From Phycisphaerales bacterium UBA7800 (GTDB lineage Bacteria > Planctomycetota > Phycisphaerae > Phycisphaerales > Phycisphaeraceae), in contig DLCK01000067.1 in NCBI GenBank assembly GCA_002480565.1, forward strand, positions 104,382 to 168,381: a stretch of DNA of 64,000 nucleotides, written 5' to 3'. This document shows, piece after piece, positions 52,747-61,995 of the stretch (its first letter is position 1; every line of letters begins with the position of its first letter). The translations under genes were made by a program, and so were the position numbers. The notes beneath the pieces were generated by a model. It did no database searches. It was not told where the DNA came from and saw only the letters and a program-made list of their open reading frames with translations.

Positions 52747-53265
52747 ATGCAACCCAACCCTTTTGAATTGTTAAGTGTCCCGATGCAATTTGATGTTGAT
52801 GCCAAGGCATTACATCGAGCCTTTGTACAACAGTCAGCAGCAAACCATCCTGATCGCTTTCTCGATCCACTGGATCAGGCAGACGCCGCAGACAAATCCG
52901 CAGCAATCAATAAGGCATACCTGATTCTCAAGAATCCGTTTGACCGTGCAGCGGCAATGATCGCCCTGCTGGCAGACACGCCAATTGCCGACAGCAAACA
53001 ACTCCCAGCAGGTCTACTCATGGAGATGATGGAAATCCGCGAGGAGTTGGAAGATGCCCAAGCCAGTAAAAACCAGGCAGAGTTGCATCGACTCAAACAG
53101 TGGGCCAACGAGCAGGAGTCGCAGTATTTACAGACCATTGCCGAGGCATTGAATGAAGCAGCGACATTGCCAGCATCAGACCGCAGCGATTTATTGAACA
53201 AAGCCACCGAGCAGCTAAACGCTTTACGGTATATCCAACGAATGCTTGAAGAGTTTGGCGAATAA
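52747..53265 (+). CDS. hscB: Fe-S cluster assembly co-chaperone HscB
   Basis: 172 aa. J-domain at 1-75 with the HPD motif (SAANHPDRFLDPLDQADAADKSAAINKAYLILKNPFDRAAAMI), then a C-terminal all-alpha domain (LLMEMMEIREELEDAQASKN, ALRYIQRMLEE), exactly the HscB layout. It stimulates the HscA/Hsp70 ATPase and delivers the IscU scaffold. Stands alone here without iscU/hscA. Confidence 0.94.
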   Translation: MQPNPFELLSVPMQFDVDAKALHRAFVQQSAANHPDRFLDPLDQADAADKSAAINKAYLILKNPFDRAAAMIALLADTPIADSKQLPAGLLMEMMEIREELEDAQASKNQAELHRLKQWANEQESQYLQTIAEALNEAATLPASDRSDLLNKATEQLNALRYIQRMLEEFGE

Positions 53266-53357
53266 AGGATTGGGGATTTGATTCATCGTATCAAACCGCT
53301 TGCGGTTTAGCCTGACCCAAATCGCTAATAATGACTCCCCAATCTCTTACAACGCAT

Positions 53358-53386
53358 TTGACCTTTGTGTAAAATCTTGGTTTAAT
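53358..53386 (+). promoter_or_regulatory. Promoter of the tRNA-Cys/tRNA-Pro unit
   Basis: -35 TTGACC (53358-53363), 17-bp spacer, -10 TTTAAT (53381-53386), 21 nt before the first tRNA base. This is well placed for a sigma-70-type stable-RNA promoter. Confidence 0.7.
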
Positions 53387-53407
53387 GTGCTGCTGAATGA
53401 AAATTCG

Positions 53408-53490
53408 GCCGTGTGCCAGAGTGGACTAATGGGGCTGATTGCAAATCAGCTAGCGTAAGCTATCGTGGGTTCGAATCCCACCGCGGCCTT
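53408..53490 (+). tRNA. tRNA-Cys (GCA) with class II, long-variable-arm body
   Basis: Acceptor GGCCGTG pairs with CGCGGCC (one G-T); then TG, D stem CCA/TGG with loop GAGTGGACTAA, anticodon stem GCTGA/TCAGC with loop TTGCAAA (anticodon GCA, Cys), variable arm TAGCGTAAGCTATC (14 nt, TAGC/GCTA stem with GTAA loop), T stem GTGGG/CCCAC with TTCGAAT loop, discriminator T73 as required for Cys. The body lines up with a serine-type class II tRNA rather than with ordinary tRNA-Cys, which has a short variable loop. 83 nt including discriminator; no CCA encoded. No second tRNA-Cys is seen in the window. Confidence 0.85.
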
Positions 53491-53620
53491 TTCCTCTCTC
53501 TAAGACTTGGAGAAATCCCGGTCTTAAGTCGAGCGATTCGAATTGAGGTAATGGCTTCACTGTGTTTGAGATCGTTTGATTGATCACTGCAGTGAGACTT
53601 GGAAAATTTGATCACGCCAT

Positions 53621-53694
53621 CGGGGCGTAGCTCAGCTTGGTAGAGCGCCGCGTTTGGGACGCGGAGGCCGCAGGTTCAAATCCTGTCGCCCCGA
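53621..53694 (+). tRNA. tRNA-Pro (TGG anticodon)
   Basis: Acceptor CGGGGCG with CGCCCCG, anticodon stem CCGCG/CGCGG with loop TTTGGGA (anticodon TGG), T arm GCAGG/CCTGT with TTCAAAT loop, discriminator A73 (proline). No CCA encoded. About 130 nt after the tRNA-Cys gene and likely on one transcript with it. Confidence 0.95.
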
Positions 53695-53704
53695 TTTGTA
53701 AAAC

Positions 53705-53728
53705 CAATCCGAAAGGGTTGTTTTTTTT
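53705..53728 (+). terminator. Rho-independent terminator after the tRNAs
   Basis: CAATCC (53705-53710), GAAA tetraloop (53711-53714), GGGTTG (53715-53720), then eight T (53721-53728). Confidence 0.85.
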
Positions 53729-53974
53729 AATTGGGGCCAAACAACAATGCCTCACAAGTGGCACGATTGACACCTGCGACGGATTGCCTGTCGCAAAGCA
53801 ATTCTTTTCGCCTTCGCCTTTTGTTTAGGACACCCCCTTTGTCCCGAAAGGCAATGTGCGTTCTGTTTGTTTGGTCTGACTGATATCGCTTTAAGACCAG
53901 CTCAATTGATTCACGTTTAATCTTTTTCATATCGTCACTTACACAATCGACTCAAATCATTTTCAATGCAAATG
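53729..53974. other. About 245 bp without recognisable feature
   Basis: Between the tRNA terminator and the LacI promoter. Short open frames exist on both strands (53727-53930 minus, 53637-53828 plus), but they have no ribosome site or homology-like content. Nothing definite. Confidence 0.4.
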
Positions 53975-54018
53975 TTGACTTTTAGAGACGACGCCGCAAT
54001 GATTATGCATCAGATGCA
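53975..54018 (+). promoter_or_regulatory. Promoter and operator-like palindrome of the second LacI gene
   Basis: -35 TTGACT (53975-53980), 17-bp spacer, -10 AATGAT (53998-54003). Directly after lies TGCATCAGATGCA (54006-54018), a perfect 13-base palindrome over the predicted start of transcription; binding there would give autoregulation. Confidence 0.5.
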
Positions 54019-54036
54019 CAGGTCGCAGGATTAAAT

Positions 54037-55080
54037 ATGCTCAAGCCCCCCCAAACCACCACGCAAGGCATCTCCATGCGTGAGTTGGCCAAATTGGCTA
54101 ACGTGAATCAGAGCACCATATCACGGTCGCTCAAGGGTGATCCACGCATTCATCCCGACCGTGTGCGTGAGATCCGTCAACTTGCAGAGCAATACGGCTA
54201 TCGTCCCAAACCGCTACGTTCACGAAAAACCAATACCATTGGCTTGCTGGTTACCTCCACCGATGCCAATCAACCGGATCACCCGTTTATCAATCGCGTG
54301 CTGCTGCTGGTTGAACAGGCCTTGGCTCAACGCGGGATGCATATCCATGTCGCATTCACACCCAGAACAACGCAAGATGCAATCACCGTTCCGGGCATGA
54401 TTCAAGAAAACCGCATTGATGGCGTCCTGCTGGCGGGACATCCCGATCCAACACTGGTTGCGGATATCCAGCCGTACAACCTGCCGATCGTTGGTATTAA
54501 TGACTCGGCTAAGCGACTTGGCATCCCAACCGTCCGGCTCGACGCACGCCAGGCCGTCAAAGATGCGATCAAGCACTTACACGAACTGGGACACCGTCGG
54601 ATTGCCCTGGCAACACACCTGCTCCAATACACCACCAACCACATGCGACACCAGGCCTACCGCGACACCATGGTCGACTTGAAAATCGACATGGACCCAA
54701 CCCTGCTTCTGGGTGATCTGCCCTTCGGATTAGAAGGTGGCGCTTTGGCGATCGACCAACTCATGGCACTGGATCAGCCCCCCACCGCCATCCTTTTAGG
54801 CAACGATTGGATGGCCATGGGCGCGATGCAGGCGTTAACCAAACGCGGCCTGTCCGTGCCCGAGGATGTGAGTCTCATCGGCCATGACGATCTGTGGTTC
54901 TGTGCCGACCCGACGATGAATTTAAGTTCGATTCACCGGGATGAATCCGAATTGGTCGCACAGGCAATCGAACTGCTCATTGCACAAATCCAATCCAAGG
55001 ATCAATCGCAAACGCCCGAGGAACGGTTCGTTCCCGCGCAGGTGATTTGGCGTCAAAGTGTCGCCCAGGCCAAACGTTGA
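54037..55080 (+). CDS. LacI family transcriptional regulator
   Basis: 347 aa; ATG at 54037 with AGGAT upstream. ISMRELAKLANVNQSTISRSLKGDPRIHPDRVREIRQLAEQYGYRP is the LacI HTH and linker (residues about 8-55), followed by the sugar-sensor domain (NTIGLLVTSTDAN, GHRRIALATH, PTAILLGNDWMAMGAMQALTKRGLSVPEDVSLIGHDDLW). Seventeen bases after its stop comes the pseudopilin gene, so regulator, pseudopilin and glycosidase-like gene form one unit. Long sensor ligand unknown. Confidence 0.94.
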   Translation: MLKPPQTTTQGISMRELAKLANVNQSTISRSLKGDPRIHPDRVREIRQLAEQYGYRPKPLRSRKTNTIGLLVTSTDANQPDHPFINRVLLLVEQALAQRGMHIHVAFTPRTTQDAITVPGMIQENRIDGVLLAGHPDPTLVADIQPYNLPIVGINDSAKRLGIPTVRLDARQAVKDAIKHLHELGHRRIALATHLLQYTTNHMRHQAYRDTMVDLKIDMDPTLLLGDLPFGLEGGALAIDQLMALDQPPTAILLGNDWMAMGAMQALTKRGLSVPEDVSLIGHDDLWFCADPTMNLSSIHRDESELVAQAIELLIAQIQSKDQSQTPEERFVPAQVIWRQSVAQAKR

Positions 55081-55097
55081 TACATAAGGAAAGCAAC

Positions 55098-55757
55098 ATG
55101 CAAGACAGGCAAAAAACGCATCGAGCATTCACGCTCATCGAATTACTGGTGGTTATCTCCATCATCAGTCTGCTCATTGCCATCCTTCTGCCGGCGTTGG
55201 GGGCTGCACGCAAATCCGCCCAAAGCGTCAAGTGTCTGGCCAACCTCAAACAGGTGGGATTCACGCTCCTGGCCTACGCAGGCGACAATCATGAAACGCT
55301 CCCCGTCCACTACGACGGCACGGATTCAGCGAACAAAAAATACTGGCACACCCATGCCATCGGACCGTATATCAACTTCAACTACATCAACAGTACCACC
55401 GAAATGCCCCAACTGTATCACTGCCCGTCGGACAATCTTTTTGAAGCGGACAATTACCTGGAAACCTCCTACGGCTTTAATGTCCGTCTGGGCAATGGGG
55501 GCAACAGCAACCTCAAATACATACGTCTGCTGGAGATTTTCAATCAGCCACGCAAAATCCTTACAGCTGACAGCGGACACTTAAGCGAAGACAACTTCGG
55601 CGCCTATTCCATCACACGAACCGACAGCAAACAATACATGTACCCACGCCATACCGACAATGCCAACATTGCTTTCGTCGATGGACATGCCGGTTCAACG
55701 CATAATGAACTGGATAACTACAACGTCCAGAAAATCTATTGGGATGCGGACAAGTAA
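55098..55757 (+). CDS. Prepilin-type N-terminal domain protein (pseudopilin-like)
   Basis: 219 aa from the ATG at 55098 with AAGGAAAG upstream; the open frame from 55047 overlaps the regulator. HRAFTLIELLVVISIISLLIAILLPALGAARKSAQSVKCL gives the prepilin cleavage site (Ala -1, Phe +1, Glu +5) and helix. The C-terminus has PRHTDNANIAFVDGHAGST, the H-x9-DG-like motif. The middle is variable (YDGTDSANKKYWHTHAIGPYI). Same family as 2680-3393 and 9394-10101; placed between the LacI and glycosidase-like genes. Confidence 0.9.
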   Translation: MQDRQKTHRAFTLIELLVVISIISLLIAILLPALGAARKSAQSVKCLANLKQVGFTLLAYAGDNHETLPVHYDGTDSANKKYWHTHAIGPYINFNYINSTTEMPQLYHCPSDNLFEADNYLETSYGFNVRLGNGGNSNLKYIRLLEIFNQPRKILTADSGHLSEDNFGAYSITRTDSKQYMYPRHTDNANIAFVDGHAGSTHNELDNYNVQKIYWDADK

Positions 55758-55797
55758 ATCCCTACCCATCAAAACAAAAAATGGATTCAGGAGAACC

Positions 55798-58700
55798 ATG
55801 AAATTCATCCGTCAGCTATTTGTATGGCCCTTCATTGCAACCATCCTGCTCATCGGTGTGTCCCTTGGCGCACAGCCAATGCAGAATCTGCTGCCTGATG
55901 GTGATTTTGAAAACCACCACAAAGGCCGGTTACATGCCTGGATCAGTCACGTCGAAAAACCGGGTAAAGCAACCTATCTCTATAACGAACCGTCCGACGC
56001 AAACGACCACGCTGCGGTCAAACTCCAACAGGCAGGATCGGATCAGGATCGCTGGTTTTTGCCCAACGCATACAGCATCAAAGTTCAACCTGGCCAACAC
56101 TATCAACTCCAAGTCATGGCTCAAACCCAAGGCTTCGATAGCGATGACAATGTCCGTGTCGCCATCGTCTGGCTTGATCAAAACCGCAAGACTATCAACG
56201 CTGTACACGGCAAACGCATCACCGACAACCATGACGCTGCTGCGGTCACTGTCGTTGCAAAAGCACCGGATCATGCAACATGGGTTCGCCCGATGCTGAT
56301 TCTCTCAAACGGCAAAAACAACACGATGCCCAGCGGCGGATCTGTCATCTTCGACAATGCCACACTGTATCCAGTCCCTGCCCCCAAGCCCCGAAAGTCC
56401 AAACCCCAACCACAGGCTTTTAAACCTGCTGCACTGACACCTATTGCACAACACCAACTTGATGAACTCTGGCAAATGCCCGATGTCCAATCACCTGCTT
56501 TGTGGTCGGCTTTCCCGGCATCAGTCACATTAACAGGTGACGGGAACATACTGGAAAAACAAGCCAATTTAATGAGCATCCAATATGAGGATGTCAAAAA
56601 AAAAAGCTGCACCCTTACCTTTGACAAGCCAATTCTCCTGCCTCAAAACACGTGGCGACTTCGCAGCTTTGTGTATGGTTTAACGCCTCAAATGCAAATT
56701 CATTTCTGCCTTGAGGATCAGCAGGGACGCAAGTTCATCATCAAAGCCATGCGTAGCCGACCAACCCGGTTAACCGAGGAAGCGCAAAGCCAATGGCCTC
56801 GATGGGATCAACTCGTCTCACTGAATCTCATGCAACCCACGACGGAGCAAATCCGTGATCGCATCACACCTGAATTTAAGGATTCATTTCAAACAGCAGC
56901 CTGGCAAACGCCCTACCGCTTAACCGGCATTCAAATTGACTCTACGAAACCCAGCGGACAACCACGCCAACTCATCTTCGCTTCCTTTGGCATCCAAAAC
57001 CAGGACGGACTTGAAGTCGATGACAGTTGGTTACTCTACGAACGTTATCGTTTTGGTTATGACAATCCGCTGGTGATCTACCCCGATGACTTTGCTCATC
57101 AGGACGGCCAATATGCTGTGCATGCTCAGATCAGTAAAGGATACCAGGGGCCAACCGTCTGGGAACATCACGGTCAAATCAAGATCAACACCCAAACTCC
57201 AGTGCAGTTATTGCAGGATGCCATCCGTGTTGGACGCTTTGAAACCGGCTTGTATTTTCTGACGCTTAAAACCTGGCAGAACAATCAACTCGTAGCCGAA
57301 CAACGTTTCCGATACAACGTCCATCGCAGCAGTCAACCGCAAAACCAACTCATCCAATCGGACTCCTGGGCATGGCAAACCGGTATGCCCCATCATGTAT
57401 TCCCAACTGGAACACAACAGGCCAAACTCATACTCACCGGCAAACCTCACGCTTTTGAATCTCAAAAAAGCACTGATTTAAAGGTCAAAATCCAACTCAC
57501 CAATTGGAAACGGCAAGTTCTCGTTGAACGCCTGCTCAATTGGAAACCGGATCTTGAACTGACTTTGCCAGTTAATCCAACAGACTATTACATCACAGCG
57601 GATCTTCTTGATGGTGATGTGATTCGTGATCGCACGCGGCTGCATTTTGGTGTGGCATGGGATCAAACAAGCGAAGTGGATTTCGTGATGCCCAACAAAC
57701 TTTATGATCCGACCTCCCCAAGTCGTGATGTGCATACCACCGCCGAATACAACCGCCCGTGGTACTCCCAGCGACATGTCACCTGGCCGGACACTCCCTG
57801 GGTTGATCGTGAACATCTGACTTATTTCGACAACTGGTTAAACGACCATGTGATCAAACGCGGCATTGGCAACATCTCACAGATGCTGTGTTGGGCGGAC
57901 ACCGAAGTGTTACCCGGTGTGTTTCGCTGGGATGAGTTGGATCGACGTAACAAGCTCGCGGCAGATGCCGGGATGGACATCATTGCATGGGTCGGTGTGC
58001 TGGGGAACTGGCCCCCCGAGCGGCCGGACTGGTGGGACGGTGATCTACGCTTAAATCAGTTCGGCCATCCGTTCGGTATCGGCCTGGGTCGTATCAGCAT
58101 GCGAAACCCCGATGCCAGTGCGTGGTATGCTCAGCGCAAGGACTATCTGCACTGGCTTGATGCTGCAGTCCGTCACGTTCGACACAATCCGTCGGTCACT
58201 GAATACAAGCTGATGATCAGTGGCTTTATGGAAGCGACCGCAAAGCCGGAGATGGAGCACACGACTACCGAGTATTCGCAGACCTACCAGAACCAATACA
58301 ACCACTGGCTCAAAGCGCAGGGCAAATCCCCCCGCAAACTCCCCAAACCAATCGCCATCCCCAGCCAGTCTCTGGAACTTGCCGGACCGGACTTGTCTGA
58401 GGATTGGATGAACTTTGTGCGGTTTAAAATTCACACCGCCAACGAGCGACTGCTCGATTCGATGGCCACGATCCGCAAACTCGACAAGGTACGTCCCATT
58501 TCCATTTATCGCAGCGCCCGCAATGGCGCGCCGGAGATGGCGATCCCGCAACTAGCTCAAAACAAGGCTTATTTCTTTGACGAAAGCGGGCCGAACTATT
58601 TTTCAACCGCATTGATGAGCATGTGTAATCAAGGCGGTATCCGCTATCTCTATGAGAATCATTTCTACATGCCCAGTTCACTGGAGATCATCGACAGTGA

Positions 58701-59685
58701 TATTTTCTACGGGTCGATTTTCAACCAGGGATGGAACTACAGCTACCGTTGGCATGAACGGCATCGTGGCGAGGACACGAGATATTACCAGGCGCTTGAT
58801 GCCATGGTGGATTGGTTGCCAACGATCAAGCAGTACAACCTGGCGCAATCGGATGATCCTGAGGTTCTGGTCTTTGGCAGTCGCATCGATGGGATGACCA
58901 ACGGGATCAAGCACAACTTCTTTGCCAACATTTCGGGGATGAATGTGTATGCCGGACTGTTTGCCTACTTCCAGACACCTGCTCATTTTGCCAACGAGTT
59001 TACGCCATGGGTCGAGTTTGAGAAGTTCAAACTGGTGTTCGTAGCCGGCGAAGTGATGACACGTGATGCGATGCAGCGTGTCGTGGATTATGCCAAGCAA
59101 GGTGGCAGGATTGTCATCGTGGGCAATGCGGGGCGTTACTGTGTTCAAGAGCCTGGTTCACGCGACCTGCTGATAAAAATGCTCCACAACTTACCGGGGC
59201 AAACAAACATCAAGTATCTTCCGCAAGCCTCCATGCAAGCCCCATCGCCAGGTTGTGCGCCGGAAGCTGAATTCTCAACGGATCGCAAACAGACCCTTTC
59301 GATACTCGATTGGGCCAACATCAAGCGTCCTCTGCTTGCGGTCGATGGGCAGGGGAATCTGGACACCGGTTTTGAATGCATGCTCCGTCGTGAGAACGAG
59401 GATACGGTGTATGCCGGTGTGTATCGTCGTTACGTGAGGCTCCCCAAATCCCGTTGGTATGAACAGATCATGCACATTGATGCCAACCGTCAGCGTTGGG
59501 GGGAAAAGCACACCACCGTGCAACTCTCGGACCTTCCCGCAGGTCAATACGAGCTATCACAAATCCACCGCAACAACCAATCACTGGGAATACACACCGT
59601 AGGCCAGGATGGGATACTCCGTTGGCAGACCAACACGTCAGTGACAGGCCAATTGCAGATTTACAAAGTGACAAAGACACAATAA
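55798..59685 (+). CDS. Very large secreted glycosidase-like protein: N-terminal carbohydrate-binding domain, GH42-like TIM barrel, class I glutamine-amidotransferase-like C-terminal part
   Basis: 1295 aa from the ATG at 55798 (CAGGAGAACC ribosome site). Signal peptide to about residue 26 (SLGAQP). Residues 30-200: CBM4/9-like beta-sandwich (LLPDGDFENHHKGRLHAWISH). Residues about 220-640: beta-rich modules. Residues about 680-1080: TIM barrel with WDELDRRNKLAADAGMDIIAWVGVLGNWPPERPDWW, KLMISGFMEATAKPEM (candidate acid/base Glu), RNGAPEMAIPQLAQNKAYFFDESGPNYFS (candidate second Glu). Residues about 1085-1150: KLVFVAGEVMTRDAMQRVVDYAKQGGRIVIVGNAGRYC, like the trimerisation domain of GH42 beta-galactosidases. 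Family assignment is moderate; substrate unknown. Confidence 0.85.
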   Translation: MKFIRQLFVWPFIATILLIGVSLGAQPMQNLLPDGDFENHHKGRLHAWISHVEKPGKATYLYNEPSDANDHAAVKLQQAGSDQDRWFLPNAYSIKVQPGQHYQLQVMAQTQGFDSDDNVRVAIVWLDQNRKTINAVHGKRITDNHDAAAVTVVAKAPDHATWVRPMLILSNGKNNTMPSGGSVIFDNATLYPVPAPKPRKSKPQPQAFKPAALTPIAQHQLDELWQMPDVQSPALWSAFPASVTLTGDGNILEKQANLMSIQYEDVKKKSCTLTFDKPILLPQNTWRLRSFVYGLTPQMQIHFCLEDQQGRKFIIKAMRSRPTRLTEEAQSQWPRWDQLVSLNLMQPTTEQIRDRITPEFKDSFQTAAWQTPYRLTGIQIDSTKPSGQPRQLIFASFGIQNQDGLEVDDSWLLYERYRFGYDNPLVIYPDDFAHQDGQYAVHAQISKGYQGPTVWEHHGQIKINTQTPVQLLQDAIRVGRFETGLYFLTLKTWQNNQLVAEQRFRYNVHRSSQPQNQLIQSDSWAWQTGMPHHVFPTGTQQAKLILTGKPHAFESQKSTDLKVKIQLTNWKRQVLVERLLNWKPDLELTLPVNPTDYYITADLLDGDVIRDRTRLHFGVAWDQTSEVDFVMPNKLYDPTSPSRDVHTTAEYNRPWYSQRHVTWPDTPWVDREHLTYFDNWLNDHVIKRGIGNISQMLCWADTEVLPGVFRWDELDRRNKLAADAGMDIIAWVGVLGNWPPERPDWWDGDLRLNQFGHPFGIGLGRISMRNPDASAWYAQRKDYLHWLDAAVRHVRHNPSVTEYKLMISGFMEATAKPEMEHTTTEYSQTYQNQYNHWLKAQGKSPRKLPKPIAIPSQSLELAGPDLSEDWMNFVRFKIHTANERLLDSMATIRKLDKVRPISIYRSARNGAPEMAIPQLAQNKAYFFDESGPNYFSTALMSMCNQGGIRYLYENHFYMPSSLEIIDSDIFYGSIFNQGWNYSYRWHERHRGEDTRYYQALDAMVDWLPTIKQYNLAQSDDPEVLVFGSRIDGMTNGIKHNFFANISGMNVYAGLFAYFQTPAHFANEFTPWVEFEKFKLVFVAGEVMTRDAMQRVVDYAKQGGRIVIVGNAGRYCVQEPGSRDLLIKMLHNLPGQTNIKYLPQASMQAPSPGCAPEAEFSTDRKQTLSILDWANIKRPLLAVDGQGNLDTGFECMLRRENEDTVYAGVYRRYVRLPKSRWYEQIMHIDANRQRWGEKHTTVQLSDLPAGQYELSQIHRNNQSLGIHTVGQDGILRWQTNTSVTGQLQIYKVTKTQ

Positions 59686-60073
59686 TCAAAACACATCACA
59701 TGCTTTATTCTCAACCGATCATTGATCCAACTGAATGAACTGATCTGTATTTGTATCACCAACAGTGTTTTGAATTGGATACTCGATATTGCGGTTCTTG
59801 TTATTCCTTCATAACAATATGAATACATGTCCCCACTTAAGGTTAGTTCCGGTGATTATCGGGAGCACATTACTCCAGTCACAAAACGTTGCGCAAATCA
59901 AAACTGGTTTTATTTAATGCACCGATCTTAGTAGCCGCGCAGACTACTCGATAGCTATTAATACTTATCCATTTACAGCTTTGTGAATGTCCGCCATAGC
60001 TAACATTCACTTTGAATCATGCCGACAATACAGTGACAGTCAGTGACGTTTATGGGAAAAACCATGCGTATTG
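59686..60073. other. 388-bp gene-free region before the acyltransferase gene
   Basis: AT-rich non-coding DNA. A 12-codon open frame (ATG at 60064, stop at 60102) overlaps the start of the acyltransferase in another frame after a GGGAAA box. No other feature. Confidence 0.4.
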
Positions 60074-61963
60074 ATGCAATTATTGGTCAACGTGCGTTGT
60101 GACAACGTAATCCGATTGGAGTCTGGTTTGTCCAGCATTGAATATCGACCATCAATTGATGGCATGCGTGCCCTTGCGGTCGCTTCGGTGCTGTTATTTC
60201 ATCTCAATGATGCGTTACTACCAGGTGGCTTTGTCGGCGTGGACTTATTTTTTGTAATCTCAGGCTACCTGATCACATCCATCATTTACCAGCAGTGTGA
60301 AACTGGCCGCTTCAGTCTTGCCAACTTTTATCAGCGCCGAATTTCGCGCATTTTCCCTGTGTTCTTTTTGGTATCTTTGTCGATTCTGATCACTGCTGCG
60401 GTGATCTATTCCTCTGAAGATTTTTCATCTGCCGGAGCGCTAACCACAGCTTCTGCTTTGTCACTGACCAATATCAAATTGATGTTTCAGGGCAATTATT
60501 TTCATGTCTCCGCTGACGCTCAACCTTTCTTGCATTACTGGTCACTGGCTGTGGAAGAGCAGTTTTATATGTTTCTTCCATTACTGTTGATGTTGACGCA
60601 TCGGCTGGCTATTTCCCGTAAGTGGATGTTACGCTTGCTAGGTGTTGCTACGGTGATTAGTTTCATTGCCTGTCTCGTAATGACGTATGACAAACCGACA
60701 TGGGCGTTTTACCTGTTACCCACACGCGCATGGGAACTGCTCTGTGGTTCATTGCTAGCGGTATATACCTCAACAAGCGAGAAGCCAACACCTAAACCTG
60801 TAGATCGTTGGCTGAGCTTATCTGGTTTTGCAATGGTGATTATCTCGTTGTTTGTGGTCCGTGAGTCCGATCACTTTCCTGGATATATTGCGGTACTCCC
60901 GGTGTTAGGTACGGCCATGCTCATCGGAAGGGTGTCTGATCCATCACAGTGGACTGAACGATTATTATCCAATCGGGTGTTGGTCTTTGTAGGTAAAATT
61001 TCTTACTCGTTGTACTTGTGGCATTGGCCGGTGTACTGTTTTGTGGACTACCGGCTTTACATGCAATCGACAATCACGCGAACACTTATCAAGCTGATTT
61101 TGACTGTGACACTTGCCTTGCTGTCATATATAGCAATCGAGAAACCAACACGTCGATATTTAAACCTGCGTCAACACAGATGGATTGCTTTTACAGGTTT
61201 TGCAATAGGTGTGATGCTATTTGCCATTTTGGGCGTGTCCATCCGAATGTCGCATGGTTACGTCAACGCATCACTAGCAAGCGTTGCCAAAGGTGGGCAA
61301 ACCTATGCCATATCAGACGACGCACCCCGTGTCGTACTCATGGGCGACAGCATCGGATCAATGTATGGCAGGATTTTCAAAACACTCTCTGAACAATCGC
61401 AAGTGAACGTGAATGTCATCAGTGTTGCAGCGGACACCCCTTTCCCCCCTGCAGCTTTGTACGATCATTCAATTGCATTCCTTCAAAAATCCCAACCACA
61501 TGTCACCGTCTTTGCTGCTGCCTGGATGCAACAAATCGGCAATAAACACAACGTGATGGTTGAGTCGCTGGAGTCAATTCTCCAACATAGCAAACATGTG
61601 ATACTCATTACCCAGCCACCTATTCTCCCGGATGATGCAACCCGTGAAGCTTTTCGCGTTCATGGTATTCGCGCAATCTATGAACCTGCCGAATTGGCAA
61701 AAAAACGCCATGCGACGAATGTGTTTATCCATTCTCTTGTCAGCGATCGCGTTCATGTTCTGGATATCGAATCGCTTTTTGCCAATGACGACGGGCAGAT
61801 TCCTTTCACTGATGCGAATGGTTTTGAACTCTTCCGCGACAAAGGACATCTCTCCACTCGCGGCTCCCAACGTGTATTGCCTTTGATCACTCAGACTCTA
61901 AATCGGTTGATCCTATCTCCGGAGCAGATGGCGAATTCAAATCATGATTCGCAGACACGGTAA
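60074..61963 (+). CDS. OafA-type membrane acyltransferase with C-terminal SGNH domain
   Basis: About 629 aa; start uncertain (ATG at 60074, no Shine-Dalgarno of its own; the conserved part begins near residue 22). Acyltransferase_3 domain: IDGMRALAVASVLLFHLNDALLPGGFVGVDLFFVISGYLI with the catalytic His of the R-x10-H type motif, HYWSLAVEEQFYMFLPL, KISYSLYLWHWPVYCFVDY, and about ten membrane helices to about residue 390. The periplasmic C-terminus (about 415-620) is SGNH: VVLMGDSIGSMYGRI, DKGHLSTRGSQRV. Transfers acyl (often acetyl) groups to cell-surface or secreted polysaccharide. Probable partner of the sugar loci, or envelope modification. Confidence 0.9.
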   Translation: MQLLVNVRCDNVIRLESGLSSIEYRPSIDGMRALAVASVLLFHLNDALLPGGFVGVDLFFVISGYLITSIIYQQCETGRFSLANFYQRRISRIFPVFFLVSLSILITAAVIYSSEDFSSAGALTTASALSLTNIKLMFQGNYFHVSADAQPFLHYWSLAVEEQFYMFLPLLLMLTHRLAISRKWMLRLLGVATVISFIACLVMTYDKPTWAFYLLPTRAWELLCGSLLAVYTSTSEKPTPKPVDRWLSLSGFAMVIISLFVVRESDHFPGYIAVLPVLGTAMLIGRVSDPSQWTERLLSNRVLVFVGKISYSLYLWHWPVYCFVDYRLYMQSTITRTLIKLILTVTLALLSYIAIEKPTRRYLNLRQHRWIAFTGFAIGVMLFAILGVSIRMSHGYVNASLASVAKGGQTYAISDDAPRVVLMGDSIGSMYGRIFKTLSEQSQVNVNVISVAADTPFPPAALYDHSIAFLQKSQPHVTVFAAAWMQQIGNKHNVMVESLESILQHSKHVILITQPPILPDDATREAFRVHGIRAIYEPAELAKKRHATNVFIHSLVSDRVHVLDIESLFANDDGQIPFTDANGFELFRDKGHLSTRGSQRVLPLITQTLNRLILSPEQMANSNHDSQTR

Positions 61964-61995
61964 CGCAAACGGATAAATAGTGGTATGCTTGAATC

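Noticed and set aside
53408..53490. Selenocysteine tRNA instead of tRNA-Cys
   Set aside because: The anticodon is GCA, not TCA, and acceptor plus T stem total 12 bp rather than 13; no SelA/SelB gene is nearby.
53637..53828. 63-codon frame starting inside tRNA-Pro
   Set aside because: It overlaps the tRNA and its terminator.
55660..55797. Extended N-terminus of the large glycosidase-like protein
   Set aside because: It overlaps the pseudopilin gene; CAGGAG and a signal peptide begin at 55798.
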